In this document: positions 8,840-17,202 of the stretch, piece by piece
Layout: each line of letters starts with the position of its first letter
How positions within the stretch are numbered: the stretch's first letter is position 1
Source of the DNA: CAWKAV01 sp963847735
GTDB lineage: Bacteria > Desulfobacterota > Desulfuromonadia > Desulfuromonadales > BM103
NCBI GenBank assembly: GCA_963847735.1
Contig: CAWKAV010000022.1
Location: 62,001-126,000 of the forward strand
Direction of reading: 5' to 3'
Length of the DNA stretch: 64,000 nt
The notes under the pieces: generated by a model
The model's database searches: none
Told to the model about the DNA's origin: nothing
What the model saw: only the letters and a program-made list of their open reading frames with translations
Made by a program: the position numbers and the translations under genes

Positions 8840-9963
8840 TGCACCCCCTGTAGAAGCAGAGCACTATTAATGCCTCCGAAACCGGAATTTGTACAGAGGA
8901 TGTAATCGCCGCTGATGTCTTGACAGAACGCAGAGACTCGTCCCTGGGCTGCTTCCTCAGACTTCTCACAGCCAACGGTTCCGGGAATTTTCTGCGCCTG
9001 TAGAGCGTAGCCAGCGACCACCGCTTCGATGCCTCCTGCTGCACCAAGGCAATGGCCAAGGCTCCCCTTAATTCCGTGCAGAGGGGGCAAATCATCGGCA
9101 AAGAGTTGGTTGAATGCAGTCAATTCCATGGCGTCATTATAGGTGGTTCCTGTACCGTGCGCATTGATCGCAGCGACCTGGCCGGCAGTTATCCCCGCGC
9201 ACTTAAAAGCCGATCGACAGGCACTGATCAGGCCGCTCCCGTCACGTGCCGGGGCTGTCACATGGTGCGCATCGTTGGCAGCACCCCAACCAGCGATCAT
9301 CGCTAGGGGAGACTGTTGCTGACAAGACGTACATTCTTCATTGGTCAAGAGTAAAGCCACTCCTGCTTCACCAAGGTTCAACCCCTTGCGTTCTCGATCA
9401 AAGGGCTTACAAGGTTCCGCTGACAGCGCCTGCAAAGCTGAAAACCCGGAAAAAACGAATTCGCTGACAAGATCGGCGGCGTAGACCAGAACACTTTCAA
9501 CCTCGCCGGCAGCAATCATCGCCGCACCACGAGCCAAGGCGATAGTGGAAGAAGCACAAGCGGCGTTGATATTCATACCGGAATCGGTCAAAGCAAACCG
9601 GCGAGAAATTTTCTCAAGAAAAGCGCCGAAGAGTACGGCCTGCGGCAAGGGCGCACCAATACGACAAGCATTTTCAAGACGATCAATCTCACCCTTGGTT
9701 GATGCAACGAGCAGTCGAGCATGCCGTGGCACACCGCCAATTTGCTCTACCAGTTGTTCGAGGAGAGGGTCAAGCAGCGAGCTTCCCTGTGGTGCTCTTA
9801 GCTCAGCGATACAAGCAGCCAGCGAAGAAAGGTAGTTCTCACAGTCGAATCGGTGCAGCGGTGCAATTCCACTACGGCCATCGAGCAGACCCTGCCAGAG
9901 CGTGTCCGGCCCGGTGCCGAGAGCGCTCACACATGCTACCTTGCTGATAAAAACCTTTTTCAA
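8836..9963 (-). CDS. beta-ketoacyl-ACP synthase (ApeO-like)
   Basis: A 375-residue condensing enzyme with an intact Cys-His-His set: nucleophile in NAACASS, first histidine in NAHGTGT, second in GSLGHCLGAAGG. The C-terminal NSGFGGINSALL is a family hallmark. It would extend an ACP-bound acyl chain by decarboxylative Claisen condensation with malonyl-ACP. Its four-base overlap with the cysteine-less partner downstream suggests a heterodimer. The upstream gene is the thioesterase, also overlapped by four bases. It is one of three full ketosynthases in the operon. Confidence 0.92.
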   Translation of the reverse strand: MKKVFISKVACVSALGTGPDTLWQGLLDGRSGIAPLHRFDCENYLSSLAACIAELRAPQGSSLLDPLLEQLVEQIGGVPRHARLLVASTKGEIDRLENACRIGAPLPQAVLFGAFLEKISRRFALTDSGMNINAACASSTIALARGAAMIAAGEVESVLVYAADLVSEFVFSGFSALQALSAEPCKPFDRERKGLNLGEAGVALLLTNEECTSCQQQSPLAMIAGWGAANDAHHVTAPARDGSGLISACRSAFKCAGITAGQVAAINAHGTGTTYNDAMELTAFNQLFADDLPPLHGIKGSLGHCLGAAGGIEAVVAGYALQAQKIPGTVGCEKSEEAAQGRVSAFCQDISGDYILCTNSGFGGINSALLLQGVQ

Positions 9964-10421
9964 ACCATTTCCCCTGCCCGCCAGCGTTGACGGAACTCAT
10001 CATAGAAAGGTGGTGAGACCATCAAAACATTGTTCTCTTTATCCATCATCAGTTGAACCGTGTAACCGGTGGTTGTCACCTCACCGGCTGTATTACGCAG
10101 AATGAATTCATGGTTCAAGCGGACGGCATCAGACCAGTGCAGCAAGGTTTCGATGGTGAACAACTCGCCAAAGCGCAAGGGGAGTTGATAATCGACATGC
10201 ATCTGCTTGATCGGCGCAATAATTCCCTGATGGTAGAAATCCATATAACCAATGCCATGCTGTTCACCGAGCAGCACCCGACCATCTTCGAAATAGCTCG
10301 GATAACGTCCGTGCCAGGTAATTCCGAGAGCATCAACTTCCTCAAAACGAACCACCCGCTGCGTCGTGCAACGCAAAGGCTGGGGAGCTCCCTCCTGAAA
10401 CCGAAAATAGGGTTTTCTCAT
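9960..10421 (-). CDS. acyl-CoA/ACP thioesterase, hotdog fold (ApeK-like)
   Basis: A 153-residue 4HBT/YbgC-type thioesterase. The active-site helix region VRFEEVDALGITWHGRYPSYFEDGR carries the expected acidic residue and the conserved H/Y-x-x-Y-F-E pattern (only the central part is quoted as evidence: DALGITWHGRYP). It would release or proofread the chain from the carrier protein. Four-base overlaps on both sides place it in a tightly coupled block with the dehydratase and ketosynthase. A matching thioesterase (ApeK) is a standard member of aryl-polyene clusters. Confidence 0.88.
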   Translation of the reverse strand: MRKPYFRFQEGAPQPLRCTTQRVVRFEEVDALGITWHGRYPSYFEDGRVLLGEQHGIGYMDFYHQGIIAPIKQMHVDYQLPLRFGELFTIETLLHWSDAVRLNHEFILRNTAGEVTTTGYTVQLMMDKENNVLMVSPPFYDEFRQRWRAGEMV

Positions 10422-10798
10422 GACGAAGCTCCTTTAGCAAACACCAAAGTAAAGCTGGAGGCAGACTCGTTGGCAACCCGTAGCTGCGTAGAACAACGCA
10501 ACTGACCATCCTTTTCCTGGCAGCTCAGGTTGACATCAATTTGATCGCCGGGGAGTAACCTTCGGGTAAATTTAGCTTGTTGCAAAGAGATAAGCTGTAG
10601 CGATTCACCGACAACCTGTTCAGCCAGAATCTGTGCCAGCAAAGTCTGAAGAATTGCCGGTAATATAGGGTAACCAGGGAAGTGGCCCTCAAAACCAAGA
10701 AATGTGTCAGTAAAGCAAAAGCTCTGTTCGCCACTTTCAGCTGTCAGCTGCGCCGGAGCAAGAGCCGCCTGACTGATCTCCTCGCGCATCCTGTTCAT
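10418..10798 (-). CDS. FabZ/FabA-like 3-hydroxyacyl-ACP dehydratase (ApeI-like)
   Basis: A 126-residue single hotdog protein. The motif GHFPGYPILPA corresponds to the FabZ active-site signature GHFPGxPxxPG with its catalytic histidine; the usual second motif glutamate is replaced by a stretch reading ILQTLLAQILAEQ. It probably removes water from 3-hydroxyacyl-ACP to give the trans-2-enoyl chain, without later reduction, which builds a polyene. Overlaps of four bases link it to the thioesterase and the DUF3261 lipoprotein gene. A second, different dehydratase is at 14485-14907. Confidence 0.85.
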   Translation of the reverse strand: MNRMREEISQAALAPAQLTAESGEQSFCFTDTFLGFEGHFPGYPILPAILQTLLAQILAEQVVGESLQLISLQQAKFTRRLLPGDQIDVNLSCQEKDGQLRCSTQLRVANESASSFTLVFAKGASS

Positions 10799-11463
10799 AG
10801 TTCCTCCTTCACTTCACGTAACCAGAGAGACAATTTGACTTTATGCTGATAATCATTCATGACTATTTCTTGCGGGATGCGGAAGTCTCCGAATGATTGA
10901 TATTTCTCATAAATAACGCGCCAGTCATCAGGTCCTTCCGATTGTCTGGTCTCACGCAGGTCACCCTGGCAGTCGAAAAGAAAGCCAAGGGTGCCGATAG
11001 GCAGAGACCGCCAGAGGCGTTGATTGTTCCCACCTGGTTCCAACCGATCATCAACCTTTGGCTGTGGACGCAGGAAAATCTTCCGCAGGCTCTGTGCCAC
11101 ACCTTCTGCCAGGCCTTTGACCTGCTGCAATTGTGGCAAAACACGATGTAGTTGTTCATCCTCAACGCTCACCTGAAGATCAAACAAAACGATGCCCATT
11201 TCATTCATAGCCAGCAGACGAGCCTCCGACCGTTGCAGGTCGAGGCGCAAGAAACCCTCCATGGGGATCTTCTTGAGTCCGATTTCCAACAAGGCCGACT
11301 GCCTGATCCGCCAGATCTTCGGTTGTAAAAGCCAGTTTTCGGCGATCAACTCTTGCGATTTGTATTCGGCCTGGCAGTTTTTCTCCAGCAACAATGGTGG
11401 CGTCGCCTGAGTGCAGGCGGTTATTGCAAGCAACAGACAAAAAAGAATAATCCTTACCATCAA
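10795..11463 (-). CDS. DUF3261-type lipoprotein
   Basis: A 222-residue exported protein. A signal peptide ending in the lipobox LAITAC predicts a lipid-anchored cysteine near residue 17. No catalytic motif is recognisable. Position and size match the DUF3261 lipoproteins that accompany LolA-like carriers and MMPL exporters in aryl-polyene clusters, where they are thought to help move the product to the outer membrane. Start and stop overlap the neighbours by four bases. Confidence 0.78.
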   Translation of the reverse strand: MMVRIILFCLLLAITACTQATPPLLLEKNCQAEYKSQELIAENWLLQPKIWRIRQSALLEIGLKKIPMEGFLRLDLQRSEARLLAMNEMGIVLFDLQVSVEDEQLHRVLPQLQQVKGLAEGVAQSLRKIFLRPQPKVDDRLEPGGNNQRLWRSLPIGTLGFLFDCQGDLRETRQSEGPDDWRVIYEKYQSFGDFRIPQEIVMNDYQHKVKLSLWLREVKEEL

Positions 11464-13829
11464 AACCTCTTCGCCTGGAAGGCCGGGATCACTAAAATGG
11501 CCGTTGGTACGGCAGCGCTGATACCTAACAGGACGGTTAGGCCGATAGAATGCAATGCCGGGTGCTCAGCGAGAACCAGAGCGCCAAAACCGACCAGAGT
11601 GGTCAACCCGGAGACCAGAACCGCGCGTGATGACGCCAGGCGCTCTTCCTGCTGGCCGTGACAAACCATAAAAATTCCATAGTCTACGCCCAAGCCGATG
11701 ATCAGAATGGAAGCAACAACGTTGAACAGATTCATCTCCAGACCGAGCCAGGCCATGCCGCCAAACATGACGAGCAACCCTGTCAGTACGGGCAGGATGG
11801 CCAGAAGGATATTGCTGAGTCGGCGGAATAGGACCACCAGCAGAAGCAACACAACCAGTCCGGCGGAAATAATAAAACGGCTGAAATCAGCAGCAATTTC
11901 GCTACTGAGCTGTCTACCGAAGCGCCCCTGTGAAACCACAACAACTCCCGGAACAGCAGCCAGCTTTTCTTCTAACACCTTGATCAGCTCCGGATCGTCA
12001 GGCAACAGACTGATGATCTGGTAACCGTTTTCATCAAACAGCAACAGGTTCTCCAACAAGTCTTGCAAGCCAAGCTGCCGGAGTTGCTCAACTCCAAGGA
12101 ACTGCGGCGGCTGTTCAATCCGGGTCCAGAAAGGCTCAAAGGCCGCGGCAGAGAAACCATAAGTCTGGCCACGTGTAACCAACAAATCCTCGACTTGTGC
12201 TCGCCGCTGTAACCAGAAGTCCTGCCAGCGGTTCAAGCGCTGCTGCTGTGTCTTTTGAGCAGGCAGTAATGGTGCAAGGCTGACAATGCCTTCTATCTTT
12301 TCAGCCTCGAGAAGATGCCAAACCTGCTCATTGCGTTGCAAGGCGACTTGAATATCGTCGCCACCGGCGAAAACCATGGCGCGACCGCGCATATTGCCCC
12401 AGGCCTTGGTTAATTCCGCTTCGCTCTGTTGCAAATGGTCAGATTGATAACTAAGCCTGCGCAAGTCGCCGTTGATCGACAAGTGCTGCATCTGTACTGC
12501 CGCAAAGGCTGAAATCAGGAACCAGGCCAGCAGGACTCCGTTGCGTAACAAAGGTACGCGAGCATAAACATGTCTCACCAGGGGTCGCTGATAGATGACG
12601 CTGCCTACGTGCTCCTTACCAAGAAAATGTGGAAGAAAGAGCAGCGCCAACAAGAGGGCTGAGGCGATCCCAGCCATGGCAAAGAAAGCTAATTGACGTT
12701 GTCCCGGCAGCTCCGAACGTAAAAGAACCGAGAAGGCGCCCAGGCTGGTCAAAGCGCCAAAAAGGACAGGCCTTGATACTGCGCTCAACAGCTCCTCGCG
12801 TGTTGCATTATCTTTTTGCAAGGCGAAATAGACATGCAAGCCATAATCGATAGTAATGCCAAGCAAAACGGCACCGAAGCCAATGGTTATCCCCGACACC
12901 TTCTCGAAGCAGAGGGCCACAACCAGGAGGGCCATGGCAAAGCTGAAGAGTGGCAGCAGATAAACAGACAAAGCACGCCATGAACGCAGGAAAATGAAGA
13001 ACAGCAGCAGAACGCCGATCCCTGAGGCAATAAGGACCCGTTTCATATCATTTTGAATCGTCGTTGCGTTTGCCAATGTGTAAGCATGACCACTGACCAG
13101 TTCGGCCGTGATGCCCGGAGGCAGTAATTGTCGGACTTCTACAAAAGCATCAAGCAGTTGTTTGCTGCCCTGGCTGTCAGTAATGGCAATTGATGTGTCA
13201 GCCAGGATCAAGGTGTTGCGGCCGTCTCGACTGAGAAAGTGTCCACGTTCCAGACGTACGTCAGGCACCGGATTGACATAACGAAGTTTTTGCAGCGCCA
13301 GAGATTCCAGATCGAGCGGGTCACGTCGTATCTTGGCTTTCAGAGCAATGCCCTGCGGCTGCAGAAGCTGCGCCAGGGCAACCTGCAGCCGACGATCAAT
13401 CTCTTCCGGAGTCAGTCGCTCGCTAATTCGCTGGAGGTCATCAGCATCTGCCAGGAGTGGCAGATAGAGACCCAGCTGACTGAATAAAGCCACACCGAGC
13501 TGTTCGCCGGGGCCGCTGATAGGATGATCGAAAAGTGTGGGCTTCAGCGCGTCACGCAAGAGCTCAGTGGCGGCCAGCAACTGAGCCGTTTCGATCTCTT
13601 CGGACGCTCTTACATTGATTACCAGTTTGCGGGCAAAGGGAGCCTGCTGCAACAGCTGAAAATCTTGAGCCACAGGTGAATCACCATCGGGCAGCAGAGC
13701 CGAGATATTCTCTTCCGGCTGCAGAGAACTCAGCTGCCAGCCACAGAGAACCGTCAGCAATAGAAGCACCAGAATCAACCAGCCACGCCGACCTTCAAAC
13801 TTGCGGTAACAATCGCCAAACAGCTTCAT
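11460..13829 (-). CDS. MMPL/RND-superfamily lipid exporter (ApeM-like)
   Basis: A 789-residue inner-membrane transporter with the duplicated RND/MMPL layout: one N-terminal helix, a large periplasmic loop, five helices, a second periplasmic loop and five more helices. The two proton-relay-type segments are visible as GITIDYGLHVY (about residue 325) and GLGVDYGIFMV (about residue 720). MMPL proteins move hydrophobic lipids, and one is a constant part of aryl-polyene and xanthomonadin clusters. It lies between the DUF3261 lipoprotein and the LolA-like gene, all overlapping by four bases, which suggests one envelope export route. Confidence 0.92.
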   Translation of the reverse strand: MKLFGDCYRKFEGRRGWLILVLLLLTVLCGWQLSSLQPEENISALLPDGDSPVAQDFQLLQQAPFARKLVINVRASEEIETAQLLAATELLRDALKPTLFDHPISGPGEQLGVALFSQLGLYLPLLADADDLQRISERLTPEEIDRRLQVALAQLLQPQGIALKAKIRRDPLDLESLALQKLRYVNPVPDVRLERGHFLSRDGRNTLILADTSIAITDSQGSKQLLDAFVEVRQLLPPGITAELVSGHAYTLANATTIQNDMKRVLIASGIGVLLLFFIFLRSWRALSVYLLPLFSFAMALLVVALCFEKVSGITIGFGAVLLGITIDYGLHVYFALQKDNATREELLSAVSRPVLFGALTSLGAFSVLLRSELPGQRQLAFFAMAGIASALLLALLFLPHFLGKEHVGSVIYQRPLVRHVYARVPLLRNGVLLAWFLISAFAAVQMQHLSINGDLRRLSYQSDHLQQSEAELTKAWGNMRGRAMVFAGGDDIQVALQRNEQVWHLLEAEKIEGIVSLAPLLPAQKTQQQRLNRWQDFWLQRRAQVEDLLVTRGQTYGFSAAAFEPFWTRIEQPPQFLGVEQLRQLGLQDLLENLLLFDENGYQIISLLPDDPELIKVLEEKLAAVPGVVVVSQGRFGRQLSSEIAADFSRFIISAGLVVLLLLVVLFRRLSNILLAILPVLTGLLVMFGGMAWLGLEMNLFNVVASILIIGLGVDYGIFMVCHGQQEERLASSRAVLVSGLTTLVGFGALVLAEHPALHSIGLTVLLGISAAVPTAILVIPAFQAKRF

Positions 13830-14488
13830 CGAAACTCCGGCACCTGAAATGCCTCAGCAGGTAACGGATGGTTCACCCGAGAATTCTTAAAGTGAAGCAG
13901 GGTCATATCTCCCCCAACCTCGTGCATCTCGACCAGCTCAACATGACGGCTGTCTGCCGCAAACAGGATTTGCAGTTGTTCGATAAAGCCGGCTTCTCCC
14001 GGGTCGAGGGGAAAGAGTTGCAGGCGGACCGGTTGCTCAGTCAGAAGTTGAATCCGGTAGCGACTTTTCAGCCAGTCGATATCGACCCTGGCCCAGGCCA
14101 GAAGCTGTTGAGCAACAATGCCCATAATTGGGTCTTGATCGATTCTGAAAGAGCTGGTCTCTTTACTCAAGCCATTCCATCGTTCGCCCTGCTGGCCGCG
14201 TAGAACGAAACCGGAGACGACCGGTGTCAACAATTCCCAACGCAAATGATCCGGTTGGAGGTAGAAAAAACGGCCCGTAGAAAGCAGGGTTTCAGCAAAA
14301 ATCGCCAGCCTCTTTTCCTGGACAAAGTCACTCGACAAGCTTTGCGTGTCTGCGGCAACACGTTGCAAACGATCGAATACCCGAGAGAGGCCGGCGTCAT
14401 CCTGTTCCTGGACAGCACTACATAGCAACGGCAGGCAGAATAACAGGAGCAGCAACAAGCATCCGAAACGACTGTAGCGTCTCATCAT
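13826..14488 (-). CDS. LolA-like outer-membrane lipid carrier
   Basis: A 220-residue periplasmic protein with a strong signal peptide (hydrophobic LLLLLLFCLPLLCSA before the cleavage region). The body resembles LolA/ApeL: SLSSDFVQEKRL near residue 55, then FFYLQPDHLRWEL, the strands forming the hydrophobic cavity that carries a lipid across the periplasm. It sits next to the MMPL exporter and is the expected carrier for its product. Four-base overlaps on both sides. Confidence 0.88.
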   Translation of the reverse strand: MMRRYSRFGCLLLLLLFCLPLLCSAVQEQDDAGLSRVFDRLQRVAADTQSLSSDFVQEKRLAIFAETLLSTGRFFYLQPDHLRWELLTPVVSGFVLRGQQGERWNGLSKETSSFRIDQDPIMGIVAQQLLAWARVDIDWLKSRYRIQLLTEQPVRLQLFPLDPGEAGFIEQLQILFAADSRHVELVEMHEVGGDMTLLHFKNSRVNHPLPAEAFQVPEFR

Positions 14489-14907
14489 TGGACCCAGACC
14501 TTGATTTCTCCCCTGGCAAGCAGCTCACCGCCGCGCCAGACCTCCCCTTCGGCTACGGCAAAGTCACCCAGTTCGACCAGGGTATTGATGTTAATTTTCA
14601 ATCGGTCGCCCCTCTGCGCGGAGAGAAGTCTGTCAACTTTTTTGATGCCGACCAGAAACCCTAGTTTGACCGGTTTGTCCTCAAGCAGATCGCAGTAGCC
14701 TTTGACTGTAGCGTAGGCTTGCGCCAGCAACTCAATCAGGGCGGCGTCCTCAAGCCAGCCTTCAGCAGAGACCAGCGGGCAGTCTGCAGCAATCAATGCT
14801 TCGACGACACCATCCTTGCCGTCGATTTCCAGCAAACGATCAATCATGCGCATCGGCAAGCGGTGAGGAATGAGGTCTTCAGCTTCAATCGGCAGCTTAT
14901 TACTCAT
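14485..14907 (-). CDS. 3-hydroxyacyl-ACP dehydratase-like hotdog protein (ApeP-like)
   Basis: A 140-residue protein when started at the ATG at 14907; a longer frame up to 15030 exists but only reads back through the upstream acyltransferase gene. The N-terminal IPHRLPMRMIDRLLEIDG corresponds to the HR-x-PM signature of ApeP/FabZ-like dehydratases, and LIELLAQAYAT is the second active-site segment with the conserved glutamate. The start overlaps the acyltransferase stop by eight bases. This is the second dehydratase of the operon, as in aryl-polyene systems, which use a pair of different dehydratases. Confidence 0.82.
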   Translation of the reverse strand: MSNKLPIEAEDLIPHRLPMRMIDRLLEIDGKDGVVEALIAADCPLVSAEGWLEDAALIELLAQAYATVKGYCDLLEDKPVKLGFLVGIKKVDRLLSAQRGDRLKININTLVELGDFAVAEGEVWRGGELLARGEIKVWVQ

Positions 14908-15652
14908 TTTCAGCCTCCAGACTGCGCATATCATCGAGGGCGGCAGCCATTCTCCCCTTGACCAGCTTACGCAACCGTATATGGCCGTCCTTCTCACCAA
15001 ATTCGCAAGAATCGATCGGTTCGAGCGCACGCAGACGGATCCGGCAGGGACGCAACAGTTTGCGTCCTGGAGGCAACAACTGATCGGTGCCGTCGATACA
15101 GAGCGGGATCAATGGCACACCGCTGTTGATCGCCACCTTGAATGCGCCGGAATGAAATCGCTGTAGCTGGCCATCGCGGCTGCGGTGCCCCTCGGGAAAG
15201 AAAAGGACCGTCCCACCGGCATCAAAAGCACGCTGGCAATGGCTCAGAGTCTCATCCCAGCTGCATCCTTCTACATCCAGGTAACGCGCCAAACGCATGA
15301 AGCCACTGTACCAGAACATCTGGAACGGCCAGGAACGTACTGCAAAAGTGATATCGTAGACAGGCAGCAGAGACATACAGTAAGTATCAAAAAAAGAAAG
15401 ATGATTGACGACAAACAGACAGGGTTTGCCGAACTTGATCTGCTCCATCTGATCCCGGCGGAACTGAACAAAAGGGCTCATCAACAGAAGCCAGCCCCGA
15501 CCATACAGCCAGACTAACCAACGCATCACTCGATCAGCAGGCCAATGTAAAAACAACCAGCAAAGACCGAAGGCGAAGGGGAACACCAGAATCCCGAGCA
15601 CAGTCCAGAGCAGCAGCAGGCTATAGCACCAGACATTCATCAGCAACAGCAT
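14900..15652 (-). CDS. PlsC-like 1-acylglycerol-phosphate acyltransferase
   Basis: A membrane acyltransferase of the PlsC family. The start at 15652 gives 250 residues beginning MLLLMNVWCYSLLLLW; earlier in-frame starts at 15751 and 15817 lie inside the upstream ACP gene and are less likely. Two N-terminal hydrophobic segments are followed by the catalytic NHLSFFDTY (NHx4D) and the FPEGHRSRDG substrate-binding motif. It probably esterifies an acyl chain onto a glycerol- or sugar-type acceptor. It lies 67 bases after the ACP gene and overlaps the dehydratase gene. Confidence 0.85.
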   Translation of the reverse strand: MLLLMNVWCYSLLLLWTVLGILVFPFAFGLCWLFLHWPADRVMRWLVWLYGRGWLLLMSPFVQFRRDQMEQIKFGKPCLFVVNHLSFFDTYCMSLLPVYDITFAVRSWPFQMFWYSGFMRLARYLDVEGCSWDETLSHCQRAFDAGGTVLFFPEGHRSRDGQLQRFHSGAFKVAINSGVPLIPLCIDGTDQLLPPGRKLLRPCRIRLRALEPIDSCEFGEKDGHIRLRKLVKGRMAAALDDMRSLEAENE

Positions 15653-15719
15653 CGGCTCTGCCTTATTATCTCTCTCGGCTGTTTTCCGGCAATCTGCACG
15701 CCCGGCATATCCTCTTCTT

Positions 15720-15974
15720 TCAGCTGTTTTCTGCAACTTTTTCGATGACATAATTATGGATGTCACCCAAAGTCCGGATAGACCTGATCGCTGCCTCTTC
15801 ACGAATTTTGAAGTCAAACGCTCCTTCCAGGACTATCACCATATCGACAGTGTCCAGACTGTCGAGTCCCAGATCTTCATAGATATTTGCTTCGGGTGTC
15901 ATATCAGCCCGATCAAGCTCGAACTCTTCGGCAAGGCTGGAATCAATCAGTTCAACTATTTCCTGTTTAGTCAT
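15720..15974 (-). CDS. acyl carrier protein
   Basis: An 84-residue acidic four-helix carrier protein. The 4'-phosphopantetheine serine is in GLDSLDTVDM (about residue 38). It starts eight bases inside the end of the ketosynthase gene, so both are co-translated. With the carrier at the left edge the operon has two ACPs of different sequence, which could serve priming and elongation separately. Confidence 0.95.
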   Translation of the reverse strand: MTKQEIVELIDSSLAEEFELDRADMTPEANIYEDLGLDSLDTVDMVIVLEGAFDFKIREEAAIRSIRTLGDIHNYVIEKVAENS

Positions 15975-17202
15975 TCGTGCTGCTCCTTAAAATCACAGAA
16001 ACATTAATTCCACCCATCGCAAAATTATTCTTCAGTATAAACTTAGGCTCTGCCTTTTGATTCTTCTGGAGATGCAAAACACCACCACAGCGTTCGTCAA
16101 CCTGCTGCAGATTACGGGTTGCAATCAATTCGCCGCGGCACATCATGCCAATACTGGCAGATACTTCAATGGAGCCGCTGGCCGCCATGGTATGACCCAG
16201 ATGCCCTTTGAGGCTGCTGACGGGGACCTGGTCGCATACCAGTCGACGGATCGCCTCTGCTTCTGCTACATCTCCCTGCAGGGTGCCGGTGGCGTGAGCA
16301 TTGATATAGTCAAGTTCGCTGGCAGCAATCCCGGCGTCTTCAAGGGCCAGACGCATACACTCGTACATGGCCCCGACATCGGGGTTGGCAATACTGGAAG
16401 TGTCGGAGGTCGTAGCAAAACCAATGATTTCAGAGAGGATGGTCGCGCCACGAGCCACAGCAATACTCTTCTTCTCAAGGAGCAAAATACCACTCCCCTC
16501 CCCGCACACAACTCCGTCACGAGCGCTGTCAAAGGGGCGCGGCGATTCACTCGGTTGCTGATTAAAATTAGTCGACGCGGCATTCATCATATCGAAAGTC
16601 GCGACAGTCAACGGGTGGAACTCATCTGCCCCACCACAAAGGATGGCATCCTGACGACCGAAAAGAATCTGTTCGTAAGCGTAACCAATCGCCTGACAGC
16701 TGGTAGCGCAGGCAGCCGAAGGCGCAAGCACACGGCCAGTGATACCAAGCGATTGTGCGACGTTGGCCGCGCAAGAGTGCCCCATGATCTTAAAGAACAA
16801 TCCCGATTTCATCCGTTCAAGGTTGTAATCCTGGAAATAGTCAGCAAAAAAACTCTCGCTGGTTTCGGTACTGCCAAGAGTCGAACCGATTACCACTCCG
16901 ATCCGCCCGCCAGAGAGATGTTCGCTTGGGTAACCAGCCATCTCCAGGGCCTGTTGACTGGCCAGATATGCATAGATCGACATATTCGACATTGAACGAC
17001 GGATTTTCCGGGGAATTTGCTTGGGATCAACTCCCTCGACCGTTGCCGCAAGACGCGAACGCAGACCACCGATTTTTTTAAGCTCGGGGAATTCCCGCAC
17101 TCCGGATTCACCAGCCGACAACGCAGTCATCAATTGGTCAAAATTGTTCCCCAACGGTGAGATGATTCCGATTCCGGTAACAACGACAGATTCTAACGGC
17201 AT
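15967..17202 (-). CDS. beta-ketoacyl-ACP synthase II-type (FabF-like)
   Basis: A 411-residue condensing enzyme with a complete active site: cysteine in SAACATS, histidines in NAHATGT and KGHLGHTMAASG, and C-terminal NNFAMGGINVS. It catalyses chain elongation on ACP. The start overlaps the CrtI-like gene by ten bases and the stop overlaps the ACP gene. It is the second full ketosynthase of the operon. Confidence 0.93.
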   Translation of the reverse strand: MPLESVVVTGIGIISPLGNNFDQLMTALSAGESGVREFPELKKIGGLRSRLAATVEGVDPKQIPRKIRRSMSNMSIYAYLASQQALEMAGYPSEHLSGGRIGVVIGSTLGSTETSESFFADYFQDYNLERMKSGLFFKIMGHSCAANVAQSLGITGRVLAPSAACATSCQAIGYAYEQILFGRQDAILCGGADEFHPLTVATFDMMNAASTNFNQQPSESPRPFDSARDGVVCGEGSGILLLEKKSIAVARGATILSEIIGFATTSDTSSIANPDVGAMYECMRLALEDAGIAASELDYINAHATGTLQGDVAEAEAIRRLVCDQVPVSSLKGHLGHTMAASGSIEVSASIGMMCRGELIATRNLQQVDERCGGVLHLQKNQKAEPKFILKNNFAMGGINVSVILRSSTND

